Both the position numbers and the translations under genes were made by a program. Of a stretch of 48,748 bases of DNA, positions 35,041 through 42,916 are shown one piece after another. Position 1 is the stretch's first letter. Each line of letters begins with the position of its first letter. The notes beneath the pieces were generated by a model, which ran no database searches, was not told where the DNA came from, and saw only the letters and a list, made by a program, of their open reading frames with translations. The DNA lies in NCBI GenBank assembly GCA_949289995.1, contig CASEQE010000069.1:1-48748 (forward strand), read 5' to 3'. Origin of the DNA: an uncultured Peptococcaceae bacterium (GTDB lineage: Bacteria; Bacillota; Dehalobacteriia; UBA4068).

Positions 35041-35739
35041 TTAAAACATCATACCTTTGGCAGCCATGCTGATATAGCGGTTGCCGCTAACGATAATATG
35101 ATCCGTGACGCTAATATTAATTTCGTTTAACACCATAACCAGGCGTTTGGTTAATTTGACGTCGCCGACGCTAGCTTGCAGGCTACCGCCAGGATGATTG
35201 TGGCTGAGCACCACGCTATTTGCTTTGTAAGCCAAGGCCTTTTCCACCACCAAGCGAGGATACACCGACACTTCGTTAATCGTTCCTTCGTTGATCAGCA
35301 CGGCCTGAATCAAACGATTCTGATTATCCAGGCACAATATATAAAATTTCTCATAAGCGCAGCCGATAAATAAGCTAACACAATATTCTCCCAAAGTATA
35401 TGTATTATCAAACAACAGCCGGTCGCCCCATTTGGACAATTGGTAACAACGGCAGACTTGCGGGATTAAGGTTAGCAATGTGGCGGTATTGGCGCCAACG
35501 CCCTTCACATCCAACAATTGCTGATACTCTGCATCCAAAACGGCAGATAAACCGCCAAATTGTTCGATCAATCTATGCGCTAATTCATTAGTATCCTTGT
35601 AGGGAATGGCATAAAAAAGCAAAAACTCCAATACTTGATGGTCATCGAACTTTTCCAAACCTTCTTGGAGCGCCCGCTTCCTCAGTCGTTCTCGATGACC
35701 GCTATGAATATTTTTCGACGATTTATCTTTTTCTGCCAT
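35041..35739 (-). CDS. radC: RadC family JAMM protein
   Basis: DUF2466/RadC protein of 232 residues; once thought to act in DNA repair, its true role is unsettled. Seen: N-terminal helix-hairpin-helix LLDVKGVGANTATLLTLIP (about 75-93) and the JAMM zinc motif SHNHPGGSLQASVGDVKLTK (about 179-198), complete with His-x-His and Asp. The ribosome binding site is weak (AGGAAATGGG). It lies directly upstream of dnaE; the promoter is unclear (TATAAT and TATAAA stretches without a good -35). Confidence 0.93.
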   Translation of the reverse strand: MAEKDKSSKNIHSGHRERLRKRALQEGLEKFDDHQVLEFLLFYAIPYKDTNELAHRLIEQFGGLSAVLDAEYQQLLDVKGVGANTATLLTLIPQVCRCYQLSKWGDRLLFDNTYTLGEYCVSLFIGCAYEKFYILCLDNQNRLIQAVLINEGTINEVSVYPRLVVEKALAYKANSVVLSHNHPGGSLQASVGDVKLTKRLVMVLNEINISVTDHIIVSGNRYISMAAKGMMF

Positions 35740-35806
35740 AAGCCAATCCCATTTCCTATTTGCAAATCTTTTATATCTTTTGCAATTATATCATGACATG
35801 CTCATA

Positions 35807-36577
35807 TTATACCATAATACTGCCAAATAAAAGCCAAGCCAATAGAAACAGCAATTCGCCGCAAGCAACGCCCGCCCCATAACAGGCCTCGTCCAAACCG
35901 CCAGTCAGGAAACGCCGTTGACCGACAAATATATAGATACCCAACAAAGCGGTAACGAGCGACATCAGCATAGTCATATTACTTAAAGGCAATAAAACCA
36001 ACAAGGATAGACCGGAGCAAATCAAAAAGCTTCTTGAGCTAAAACCGTTATGTAACCAACCGGGTTCTGCTGCGGGAAAATCATAGACCAGCCAACCCAG
36101 CAACCAACGGGAAAAAACCGATGCAGCGATTAATGGGATAAAACCCATAATCCGCCAGCGTAACAACAACAGATATGCTATGTATAAAGCGCATAGCCAT
36201 AAGGCGCCCCAGCCTATCGCTATCTTGCTAAAACGGAAGGAAGCCTTTTCCCGTCGCTCCAACCAATCTGCATCCAACAAAGGGGTTTCCTCCGTCTCCA
36301 AGGAAGAAACCCGCTTTCCCCCATCCACAACGGTCATCAAATCCTGCAAAAATACGCCGCCGCCCAATAGAAAATTTACCGCCACCAAAGCGGCAGCGGC
36401 GGCGGCTAAAGGTATAGCGACAAATAGACGCGCCGCGCCAAATAAACAAAGACCGCAAAACACGCCTAATAAAGGCAAAAAACGCAAAGCTTTCGGCAAA
36501 AGGGTTTGATTCCGTCTATATTTTTTAGGCACAATCAAGTAGGTATACTTTGCGACAAGCAATAAAAACAGCTTCAT
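35807..36577 (-). CDS. Divergent CobS-like membrane protein
   Basis: Not a standard member of any family I recognise, but the layout resembles adenosylcobinamide-GDP ribazoletransferase (CobS). The 256 residues have about six to seven hydrophobic segments. GGGVFLQDLMTVVDGG (about 71-86) sits where CobS has GGLHxDGLADxxDG; ASVFSRWLLGWLVYDFP (about 151-167) where CobS has a conserved SRW/GRW; and GGLDEACYGAGVACGELLF (about 225-243) where CobS has GGxTGDxLGAxxExxEV. Several acidic catalytic residues are changed or shifted, so CobS activity is doubtful, and no cobalamin genes lie nearby. Next gene 14 nt upstream. Overall homology is inference. Confidence 0.5.
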   Translation of the reverse strand: MKLFLLLVAKYTYLIVPKKYRRNQTLLPKALRFLPLLGVFCGLCLFGAARLFVAIPLAAAAAALVAVNFLLGGGVFLQDLMTVVDGGKRVSSLETEETPLLDADWLERREKASFRFSKIAIGWGALWLCALYIAYLLLLRWRIMGFIPLIAASVFSRWLLGWLVYDFPAAEPGWLHNGFSSRSFLICSGLSLLVLLPLSNMTMLMSLVTALLGIYIFVGQRRFLTGGLDEACYGAGVACGELLFLLAWLLFGSIMV

Positions 36578-36590
36578 TTATCAGCATCCT

Positions 36591-36839
36591 TTAATGGATA
36601 TGCTTTTCCAATTCGCAAATCCTTTTGTTTTTTTCCCACAATTGCCGGGCATAGTCGCCGACTTGCTTCTTTAAGTTGGCGTTTTCCCGGCGTAAATTTT
36701 CCGCTTCTTTCTTTTGTTTTAATTGACTTTGATACAAAAGATCCAGCAGCACCCCTCTACTTAAACGTAAACTAAATATGCTTTCTTGTAAAGCGCGAAT
36801 TTTATCCTCATATACATCCTTACCGGTTGGTTCTTCCAT
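36591..36839 (-). CDS. Small coiled-coil protein
   Basis: Unrecognised 82-residue protein. After a short acidic start (MEEPTGKDVYEDK) it is helical with clear heptads: LQESIFSLRLSRGVLLDLLY (about 16-35), then KKEAENLRRENANLKKQVGD and KNKRICELEKHIH, a likely coiled coil. No membrane segment. Start at ATG 36839 has AAGGAG at 8-nt spacing; an ATG two codons upstream is too close to it. It lies 14 nt before the CobS-like gene, suggesting joint expression. Function unknown. Confidence 0.65.
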   Translation of the reverse strand: MEEPTGKDVYEDKIRALQESIFSLRLSRGVLLDLLYQSQLKQKKEAENLRRENANLKKQVGDYARQLWEKNKRICELEKHIH

Positions 36840-36945
36840 GGGCATATCTCCTTTTCTTATGACTTGATTTGTGGCGCTAACGCCAGCCGGTAACGACATC
36901 TGGCGTCAATCAGATCAGAAGTAGTATATGCCTAGGTCAAGCCGG

Positions 36946-37761
36946 CTATTCTTTATGTTCCGCCAAAATAGCCAATTGGCCCACAGTCGTTACCCGGCAA
37001 CCCAGTTCACGAAAGCCGGGAGCATGAAAATCAGAGCCGCCTAAAGCAGCCAAGCGATAAGCCCGGGCGATTTGCAAATATTTCCGTTCCGCCATACGAT
37101 TATGTTCGCTATGATATACTTCAATACCGCCGATGCCGGCGCTGATTAAACGAGGGATCACATAATCGGCGCCGCCTACGCCAGGATGGGCCAATGCAGC
37201 GACACCTCCGGCGGATCGAATGATCTCAATGGCCTCCAGTGGATCTAATTTCATACGTGGCACATAAGCCGGCGCACCGTAGGACAACCATTTGACAAAC
37301 GCTTCTTTAATGCTTTCCGCATAGCCTTTTTCTACCATAGCTTTGGCCACATGCGGCCTCCCAAGGCTATGGCCTTTCCCATCCGCCGCTCCCACGACGT
37401 CCGACACGTTCATTTTGAACCCTAAACGATTTAAGCGTCGCACCATTTCTTCACAGCGCACCAACCGGGAATCGCGCATTTCAATCAAACGGGGATGGCT
37501 ATCCAATTGGCGGTGGTCTAGCCAGTAACCTAATATATGCACTTCATGGTCTCCATGCTGCGCCGAAAGTTCCACCCCGGCAATAAAAGGATAATCCAGT
37601 TCGTCAGCGCGTTTTTGCGCTTCCTCTACGCCAGCCATCGTATCATGGTCGGTCAGCGCAATACCCAGCAGCCCTAAATCTTTGGCCTTTTCAACTAGGC
37701 GCGCCGGCGAGCATTGCCCGTCGGAAGCGGTACTATGAACATGGGTATCAAAACCGGTCAT
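36946..37761 (-). CDS. PHP domain phosphoesterase (TrpH/YciV type)
   Basis: Metal-dependent phosphoesterase; E. coli YciV/TrpH of this type is RNase AM, a 5'-3' exonuclease that trims rRNA ends and degrades short oligonucleotides. The 271 residues fit. Metal motifs seen: FDTHVHSTASDGQCSP (about 4-19), LGIALTDHDTMAG (about 32-44), IAGVELSAQHGDHEVHILGY (about 60-79), GGVAALAHPGVGGA (about 190-203), and GGSDFHAPG near the C terminus. ATG 37761 follows AAGGAGAG; the open frame upstream overlaps the M19 gene and lacks a start signal. The substrate is inferred from the family only. Confidence 0.87.
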   Translation of the reverse strand: MTGFDTHVHSTASDGQCSPARLVEKAKDLGLLGIALTDHDTMAGVEEAQKRADELDYPFIAGVELSAQHGDHEVHILGYWLDHRQLDSHPRLIEMRDSRLVRCEEMVRRLNRLGFKMNVSDVVGAADGKGHSLGRPHVAKAMVEKGYAESIKEAFVKWLSYGAPAYVPRMKLDPLEAIEIIRSAGGVAALAHPGVGGADYVIPRLISAGIGGIEVYHSEHNRMAERKYLQIARAYRLAALGGSDFHAPGFRELGCRVTTVGQLAILAEHKE

Positions 37762-37814
37762 TTGCCACTCTCCTTGAGAAAACTTACCTATATTAGGCGG
37801 CGGCTTATATATGC

Positions 37815-38735
37815 CTATTGCGGCAACACCTGCAACAACAAATCTTTCACATTGTCGCCCACCACCCGACAAATATCCCTTTCGCTAAAACCTCTATCAG
37901 CCAAAGCTTGATACAACAGGGGTAAACTTTCCACGCCTTGTATACCTTCCGCCAATGGAGCCCCGTCAAAATCGCTTCCCAAGGCCACGCCTTCTATACC
38001 CATAATTTCAGCCGCATGCTCAATATGGTCGCAAATTCGCTCGATATTACCGGGAGATCCCAAAAAATCGGGAACAAACGTGATTCCTACCACGCAGCCC
38101 AAACCAGCCATTTCATGCAATTGCCGGTCGGTTACATTACGCGGATAAGGCCCGGGGTTTGGGTTCAGGGCAGCGCAACAAGTATGGGACATAATAAACG
38201 GCGCATCACTATATTCGGCCAGTTGCCAAAAGCTTTTCTCGCCAATATGAGCGGCATCCAATAAAATGCCCAACTGATTACAACGGCGTATCAACGCTTT
38301 CCCCGCCGGCGTGATTTCGCCATCCTCTGCACAACCGCCGGCAAAGCCGTTGTTAAAATTCCATGTCAAACCGACAAAACGCAAACCGCTTTGAAACCAG
38401 CGATCTAAATGTTCCGCCGATGAACCTAGACATTTGGCGCCTTCGGCGCCAATTAATATCATTGTATGCCGGGATTCTCGCAATTGCCGTCGATTGGTCA
38501 AAACTTCCAGCCACTGGCCCTGATCTTCGATATCGTGTAACAAAGCGTTTAATAAATAGTCGAATATTTCCGTCTCTCTTGATTGATACGCCGGGGACTC
38601 GGTGCATAAAGCGAAAAAAGATACGTCCAAATACTGCTGCAATCGATCAAAATCCATATTGGCTTGAGACAAAGTATCCAAAGTTTTGTGCCGTAACAAA
38701 TGAATCGCCGTATCGCAATGGGTATCTATGCGCAT
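37815..38735 (-). CDS. Membrane dipeptidase-like M19 metallopeptidase
   Basis: Zinc dipeptidase of the renal dipeptidase family; 306 residues. Seen: first metal pair RIDTHCDTAIHLL (about 2-14), the bridging glutamate in LIGAEGAKCLG, LTWNFNNGFAGG (about 121-132), DAAHIGEKSFW, SHTCCAALNPNPGPYPRNVT, where most relatives read SHSNxRxL...HPRN, and GSDFDGAPLAEG (about 249-260). No signal peptide, so cytoplasmic. SD GGGAGA precedes the ATG. ymdB is 30 nt upstream, so the two are probably co-transcribed. Substrate unknown. Confidence 0.87.
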   Translation of the reverse strand: MRIDTHCDTAIHLLRHKTLDTLSQANMDFDRLQQYLDVSFFALCTESPAYQSRETEIFDYLLNALLHDIEDQGQWLEVLTNRRQLRESRHTMILIGAEGAKCLGSSAEHLDRWFQSGLRFVGLTWNFNNGFAGGCAEDGEITPAGKALIRRCNQLGILLDAAHIGEKSFWQLAEYSDAPFIMSHTCCAALNPNPGPYPRNVTDRQLHEMAGLGCVVGITFVPDFLGSPGNIERICDHIEHAAEIMGIEGVALGSDFDGAPLAEGIQGVESLPLLYQALADRGFSERDICRVVGDNVKDLLLQVLPQ

Positions 38736-38765
38736 AATCGCTATCTCCCTTCGTAATCTCCACAG

Positions 38766-39548
38766 TTATAACGCAGGTTGCCAAAAATGCAGCGGCGTTA
38801 AACTTGTGCAATGTCCCTGACCGTCAATATCTGCCACAACACCGTTAAATTGCAAATCTCCCCTAGCCGTTTCAAATTTTGCCGGCAAACCATCTAAAAA
38901 ACGCTTGATAATAATATTTTTATCCACTCCCAACACTGAATCTCGGGGTCCAGTCATACCAACGTCGGTAATATAGCCGGTGCCTTTGGGCAAAATTCGC
39001 CCATCCGCGGTTTGCACATGGGTATGGGTACCAACGCAAACGCTGGCTCTCCCATCCACATACCAGCCCATTGCGATTTTTTCGCTGGTTGCCTCGGCAT
39101 GGAAATCTATAAATATATAGGGGGTCTCTGCTTGCGCTTGCTTCAGCAACAAATCCACGGTGCGAAAAGGACAATCGACGCTTGGCAGATAGACTCTACC
39201 CAATAAATTGATTACCGCTAAGGACACGTCCCCCAACTGATACAAACCCATTCCCCGCCCCGGCAAACCGGGGGGCAAATTGGCCGGGCGTAGCAAACGT
39301 TTTTCATTTTGGATAAAGTTAAAAATATCTCGATTATCCCAAGTATGATTACCCATGGTAAAAACGTCGACGCCACAATCATGCAATTCATAAAAAACTT
39401 TCCTGGTAATTCCGAATCCGCCGGCGCTATTTTCCCCGTTGGCAATAATAAAATCCACCTGATATTCTTCGATCAAGCGGGGTAAATGGGCGCTCACCAT
39501 ATGCCTACCGGGAGCGCCGACGATATCGCCGATAAATAGTATTTTCAT
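38766..39548 (-). CDS. ymdB: YmdB family metallophosphodiesterase
   Basis: Calcineurin-fold phosphodiesterase; Bacillus subtilis YmdB hydrolyses 2',3'-cyclic nucleotides and affects biofilm and RNase Y-linked processes. The 260 residues match. Metal motifs seen: KILFIGDIVGAPGR (about 2-15), FIIANGENSAGGFGI (about 34-48), FTMGNHTWDNRDI (about 63-75), FIDFHAEATSEKIAMG (about 145-160) and VGTHTHVQTADG (about 170-181), then GYITDVGMTGP. Start ATG 39548 has AAAGGAG upstream. It has its own promoter (39727-39755) and a 170-nt leader with a three-helix fold. rny lies upstream behind a terminator, the usual rny-ymdB order. Confidence 0.93.
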   Translation of the reverse strand: MKILFIGDIVGAPGRHMVSAHLPRLIEEYQVDFIIANGENSAGGFGITRKVFYELHDCGVDVFTMGNHTWDNRDIFNFIQNEKRLLRPANLPPGLPGRGMGLYQLGDVSLAVINLLGRVYLPSVDCPFRTVDLLLKQAQAETPYIFIDFHAEATSEKIAMGWYVDGRASVCVGTHTHVQTADGRILPKGTGYITDVGMTGPRDSVLGVDKNIIIKRFLDGLPAKFETARGDLQFNGVVADIDGQGHCTSLTPLHFWQPAL

Positions 39549-39614
39549 CTTAACTCCTTTATATCGAAGCCCAACGTCCCCATACGCAAACATTATATGC
39601 TTTTCGGGAAGCGC

Positions 39615-39695
39615 TTAGCCGTAGGCCAGGAAAACAAAACGTTCTCCGGCAGCAGGGCGGTAAACGGTACCGCTGCGGTTCGCCAAGCCGGCTAA
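39615..39695 (-). ncRNA. Structured leader RNA before ymdB
   Basis: In the 170-nt ymdB leader, TTAGCCG/CGGCTAA (39689-39695 with 39615-39621) closes a junction of two hairpins. P2 is GCAGCGGTA/TACCG-CC-CTGC with loop CCGTT (39652-39676). P3 is CCGGAGAAC/GTTTTCCTGG with loop GTTTT and a bulge (39626-39649). A 12-nt joining strand GCTTGGCGAACC precedes P2. I could not match it to any riboswitch or ribozyme family. No terminator follows, so action on translation or mRNA stability is more likely. The strand is set by the flanking gene and promoter. Confidence 0.5.
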
Positions 39696-39726
39696 TGGAG
39701 ATATAGGGGCAAACCGCATTGAAAGT

Positions 39727-39755
39727 ATTATACCATGAACGCCTAACAAAATCAA
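39727..39755 (-). promoter_or_regulatory. Promoter of ymdB
   Basis: Minus strand TTGATT, a 17-nt spacer and a perfect TATAAT, directly after the rny terminator. Expected start near 39720. Confidence 0.65.
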
Positions 39756-39793
39756 AAAACCGTTCCTGAATCTTTCCTGTAGGAACGGTTTTT
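39755..39793 (-). terminator. Terminator of rny
   Basis: 13-bp stem AAAAACCGTTCCT/AGGAACGGTTTTT with a 13-nt loop, followed on the minus strand by Ts; 28 nt after the rny stop. Confidence 0.88.
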
Positions 39794-39820
39794 CTATGAC
39801 AATTTTAGCGTTTCCAAAAG

Positions 39821-41362
39821 TTATTTGGCATAGTCCACTGCACGGGTTTCACGAATTACCACAACCTTAATTTGACCAGGATATTCTAACTCCGCTTCAA
39901 TTTTCTTTACAATTTCCTTAGCAGTACGGGCAGCCAGCAAATCGTCTATTTTATCCGGCTGAACGATAATACGAATTTCTCGACCGGCTTGAATGGCATA
40001 GCATTTTTCCACGCCTTCAAAACTTTCGGCAATTTCTTCCAATTTTTCCAAACGCTTAATATAGTATTCCAACGTTTCCCGACGCGCTCCGGGACGGGCT
40101 GCGGAAATGGTATCGGCAGCCTGCACCAAAGCCGCTTCCAAACTATCAACCTCCACATCGCCATGGTGGGCCAAAATTGCGTGGACGATTTCCGGGCTTT
40201 CTTTATACTTGCGGGCAAAGTCGGCGCCAATTACCGCATGGGAACCTTCCATTTCATGATCGATGGCTTTACCAATATCATGCAGCAAGCCGGCCCGTTT
40301 TGCCAAGGTAATATCCGCACCCAATTCGGCGGCCATCACCCCAGCTAAATGGGCAACCTCCACAGAATGTTTCAATACGTTTTGGCCATAGCTGGTGCGG
40401 AATTTTAATCTACCCAATAGTTTAATCAACTCATTATGCAAGCCGTGCACATTGGTATCGAAGGTTGCTTGCTCCCCTTCTTCCCATATGCGTTGTTCCA
40501 CTTCCTTGCGGGAACGCTCCACCATCTCTTCAATGCGTCCTGGCTGAATACGACCGTCTAAAATCAATTTTTCTAAAGCTACTCGAGCAATTTCCCGGCG
40601 TACCGGATCAAAACCGGACAAGATAACCGCCTCCGGCGTATCGTCGATAATCAAATCAATACCGGTCAACGTTTCTAAGGTACGAATATTACGGCCCTCC
40701 CGGCCGATAATTCTACCTTTCATTTCTTCGTTAGGCAAAGCCACTACGGAAACGGTGGTTTCTGCAACATGATCTGCCGCGACCCGCTGAATCGCCGAGG
40801 CGACAATTTCGCGGGCACGTTTTTCCCCTTCTTCTTTCGCAGAATTTTCAATTTCTTTAACCAACATAGCCGCTTCATGTTTTACTTCTTCTTCTATGCT
40901 GGTCAATAAAATCTGTTTTGCTTCGCTAGTGGTAATTCCGGAAATAGATTCTAATTCCTGCAGTTTTTGCTGTTGTAGTTCAATCGCCTTCTGTCTACGG
41001 TTTTCAATTTCCGTTTCTTTTTTGCGAATGGACTCTTCTTTTTTTTCAATGCTATCCAGTTTGCGGTCTATATCTTCTTCTTTTTTCTGCAAGCGTTTTT
41101 CTTGCCGGACAATTTCGTTATATCTTTCTTTATTATCCCGATCCGCTTCTATTCGTTGCCGGTGGATTTCTTCTTTTGCTTCTAATAAAGCTTCTTTTTT
41201 TCTAGTTTCACTTTCTTTTTTGGCATCAATTAGAATTTTGGCCGCCGCGTCCTCCGCGGATTTAATTTTTGCTTCTGCTAAACTTTTGCGCATATAATAG
41301 CCGCCAGCCAAGCCAATGGCTACGCATATAAAAGCTAATAAAATAACAATAACTGGATGCAT
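39821..41362 (-). CDS. rny: Ribonuclease Y
   Basis: Membrane-anchored endoribonuclease that starts mRNA decay in many Bacillota. The 513 residues show an N-terminal membrane helix ([21 protein letters not shown], about 4-24), a long charged coiled coil (about 30-190), a KH domain with [19 protein letters not shown] (about 217-235), an HD domain with [18 protein letters not shown] and [10 protein letters not shown] (about 330-368), and a C-terminal region with [14 protein letters not shown]-type ending. ATG follows GGAGGTG. It has its own TTGACA promoter 240 nt upstream and a terminator hairpin between promoter and gene, suggesting attenuation. Confidence 0.97.
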   Translation of the reverse strand: MHPVIVILLAFICVAIGLAGGYYMRKSLAEAKIKSAEDAAAKILIDAKKESETRKKEALLEAKEEIHRQRIEADRDNKERYNEIVRQEKRLQKKEEDIDRKLDSIEKKEESIRKKETEIENRRQKAIELQQQKLQELESISGITTSEAKQILLTSIEEEVKHEAAMLVKEIENSAKEEGEKRAREIVASAIQRVAADHVAETTVSVVALPNEEMKGRIIGREGRNIRTLETLTGIDLIIDDTPEAVILSGFDPVRREIARVALEKLILDGRIQPGRIEEMVERSRKEVEQRIWEEGEQATFDTNVHGLHNELIKLLGRLKFRTSYGQNVLKHSVEVAHLAGVMAAELGADITLAKRAGLLHDIGKAIDHEMEGSHAVIGADFARKYKESPEIVHAILAHHGDVEVDSLEAALVQAADTISAARPGARRETLEYYIKRLEKLEEIAESFEGVEKCYAIQAGREIRIIVQPDKIDDLLAARTAKEIVKKIEAELEYPGQIKVVVIRETRAVDYAK

Positions 41363-41405
41363 GATTCACCTCCGTTCTTATCATTCTGATAAATTTTAAA
41401 AAAAT

Positions 41406-41426
41406 AACCGGGTTAAAAACCCGGTT
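41406..41426 (-). terminator. Intrinsic terminator in the rny leader (candidate attenuator)
   Basis: Perfect 9-bp stem AACCGGGTT/AACCCGGTT with a 3-nt loop, followed on the minus strand by A and seven Ts. It lies about 150 nt after the rny promoter start and 43 nt before the rny ATG. Confidence 0.8.
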
Positions 41427-41431
41427 CGTGA

Positions 41432-41558
41432 ATATAGATGAAAGACCCACGACACTTTTCGCCTTGGATATGCATAATATATATATGATTTTAGCTAAAC
41501 GGATTATATATATCTTTTCATTTCATCTATATATCAGAAATTCTTCACCAAGAATTCC
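41432..41558 (-). ncRNA. Structured rny leader upstream of the terminator
   Basis: Between promoter and terminator the RNA can form a 9-bp hairpin GGAATTCTT/AAGAATTTC (41537-41558) and a 12-bp long-range helix ATATAGATGAAA/TTTCATCTATAT (41521-41532 with 41432-41443) enclosing an AT-rich arm. No T-box, S-box, purine or other known motif was recognised. It is either a regulatory leader of rny or a free RNA of about 165 nt. Confidence 0.5.
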
Positions 41559-41578
41559 GAACAGTCTTTAACATATAT

Positions 41579-41607
41579 ATATTATTATTTTTCCAGGCTA
41601 ATGTCAA
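41579..41607 (-). promoter_or_regulatory. Promoter of rny
   Basis: Minus strand perfect TTGACA, a 17-nt spacer and TAATAT; expected start near 41572. It lies just after the stop of the CofE-like gene. Confidence 0.75.
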
Positions 41608-41629
41608 GCACTAATTATATCCCTGCCAC

Positions 41630-42349
41630 TCATGCCTGCAGTGGGCGAATTATGCCCATCGGCGTTTGTTGCCCTTCCTGCCCCAAGGGATTGTCTTTGA
41701 GAATACGCACCATCAAATCCTTATCAATAGCCGGATCAGAAACGCCTAAAATCACGCCTCCCAAATCATTGATATCGGTAATAATCACCGGTACGCCTAC
41801 CGCGTCCGCCACATATTTGGCGGTTTTATCCGGTTCCAAAGGACCTAAAGTGACGCAATGGCTCAACGGTTCCACTACATAATCGGCAGGTCCATCGATA
41901 GAAGCTACCCGATAACCAGCTATTTTGTAAAACCATCCCCGGCGACCAAATAATTTGCCAATAGCAGAAACGAAAGCGGCAAACAAAATACGAACGCGTC
42001 CACATTCGCGAACGGCCATTTCCATAGTTTCCGGAATACTAATACCCACGCCATGGGGATTTTTATAAACAAATTTGACCAAAAATCGTGCCAAGCGGCT
42101 AGGCTTAATAGTTTCTACCGGTATGGAGCGACCTTGCGTGGCAGCGACGCTTTTTTCACCAAAAAAGATAATGTCCCCTTTTTCCAACAATGGTCCGGCA
42201 TATTTTTTGGCGACTTCCGCCAAATCGTCGCCTTTCCACAATACATGGGTGCGTAAGCATATACGACGGTAGGTTACGCCGTCTACCACGATATCTGCAT
42301 TTTTTCCTTCATTAATTACCGCATAATCGCAAGCATATTCCATCGTCAC
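41630..42349 (-). CDS. F420-0:gamma-glutamyl ligase-like (CofE family) protein
   Basis: CofE adds glutamate to coenzyme F420-0 in actinobacteria and archaea; homologues of this kind also occur in Bacillota where F420 is not expected. The 239 residues show LRTHVLWKGDDLAEVAKKYA (about 32-51), GDIIFFGEKSVAATQGRSIP (about 58-77), a central segment with NPHGVGISIPETMEMAVREC, VTLGPLEPDKTAKYVADAVG, and TDINDLGGVILGVSDP, all CofE-like. GTG start at 42349 has AGAGG at 8-nt spacing. It lies 60 nt after recX. The real substrate is unknown; a role in another gamma-glutamylation is possible. Confidence 0.72.
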   Translation of the reverse strand: MTMEYACDYAVINEGKNADIVVDGVTYRRICLRTHVLWKGDDLAEVAKKYAGPLLEKGDIIFFGEKSVAATQGRSIPVETIKPSRLARFLVKFVYKNPHGVGISIPETMEMAVRECGRVRILFAAFVSAIGKLFGRRGWFYKIAGYRVASIDGPADYVVEPLSHCVTLGPLEPDKTAKYVADAVGVPVIITDINDLGGVILGVSDPAIDKDLMVRILKDNPLGQEGQQTPMGIIRPLQA

Positions 42350-42409
42350 GTTTCTTACCTCTTTTTTTATTTACATACCCGTACATTATACGCCGCGGCT
42401 TGTCTCAGG

Positions 42410-42916
42410 TCAATCCTGAAAATCATTTTGCAATAGGTGAAATATCTCGTTCACAGGAAATCCACGCCGCGCCAAACGTCTGGCGATTCTCTGGATTTCT
42501 TTTGTATATTGTTCTCGAGACAAATCTGCGGATAGCTTACTTTGTTCTTTGGCCACGGCGCAGGCTAAGACCTCCCGCTCGGTTTGCCGGTCATAGTATT
42601 GCTCCAAAGCGGCGGCAATATGCTCTTCTTTCACACCCTTTTGCCGCAACTTTTGCCGGACATAAAGCCGCCCTCCATATTGATACTGTTGATAATGGCG
42701 AATCGTCGCCGTTACCAACCTGTTTTCATCCAAATATCCTAAATCTTTTAATCTTTCTACTGTTTGCGCCACGTCATTTTCCTGGGCGCCTTTGGCAATC
42801 AGCTTAGAAGACAGTTCCGATTCGCTGTAATCCCGCATTCCCAGCAAACGCAAAGCAATATCATACACTTTTTCCGGGGGCAAAACAGAGGAAGCATTGC
42901 GTTTATTCCAAGTCAT
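42410..42916 (-). CDS. recX: RecA regulator RecX
   Basis: Binds RecA filaments and modulates recombination and SOS. The 168 residues are built of three-helix repeats: [23 protein letters not shown] (in two parts, about 21-43), [14 protein letters not shown] (about 55-68), [20 protein letters not shown] (about 89-108), and [18 protein letters not shown] near the end, the last a typical RecX signature. ATG 42916 overlaps the last 14 nt of recA, so translation is probably coupled; a GTG further inside recA is less likely. Confidence 0.9.
   Translation of the reverse strand: MTWNKRNASSVLPPEKVYDIALRLLGMRDYSESELSSKLIAKGAQENDVAQTVERLKDLGYLDENRLVTATIRHYQQYQYGGRLYVRQKLRQKGVKEEHIAAALEQYYDRQTEREVLACAVAKEQSKLSADLSREQYTKEIQRIARRLARRGFPVNEIFHLLQNDFQD

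Noticed and set aside
39700-39735. c-di-GMP riboswitch-like GGGGCAAACC with GAAAG on the plus strand
   Set aside because: It has no matching second domain or tetraloop receptor, and both flanking genes are on the minus strand.
41468-41535. Small leader peptides in the rny leader (for example a 20-codon frame ending in the terminator)
   Set aside because: The start codons lack ribosome binding sites and the frames show no run of a single amino acid that would suggest classical attenuation.
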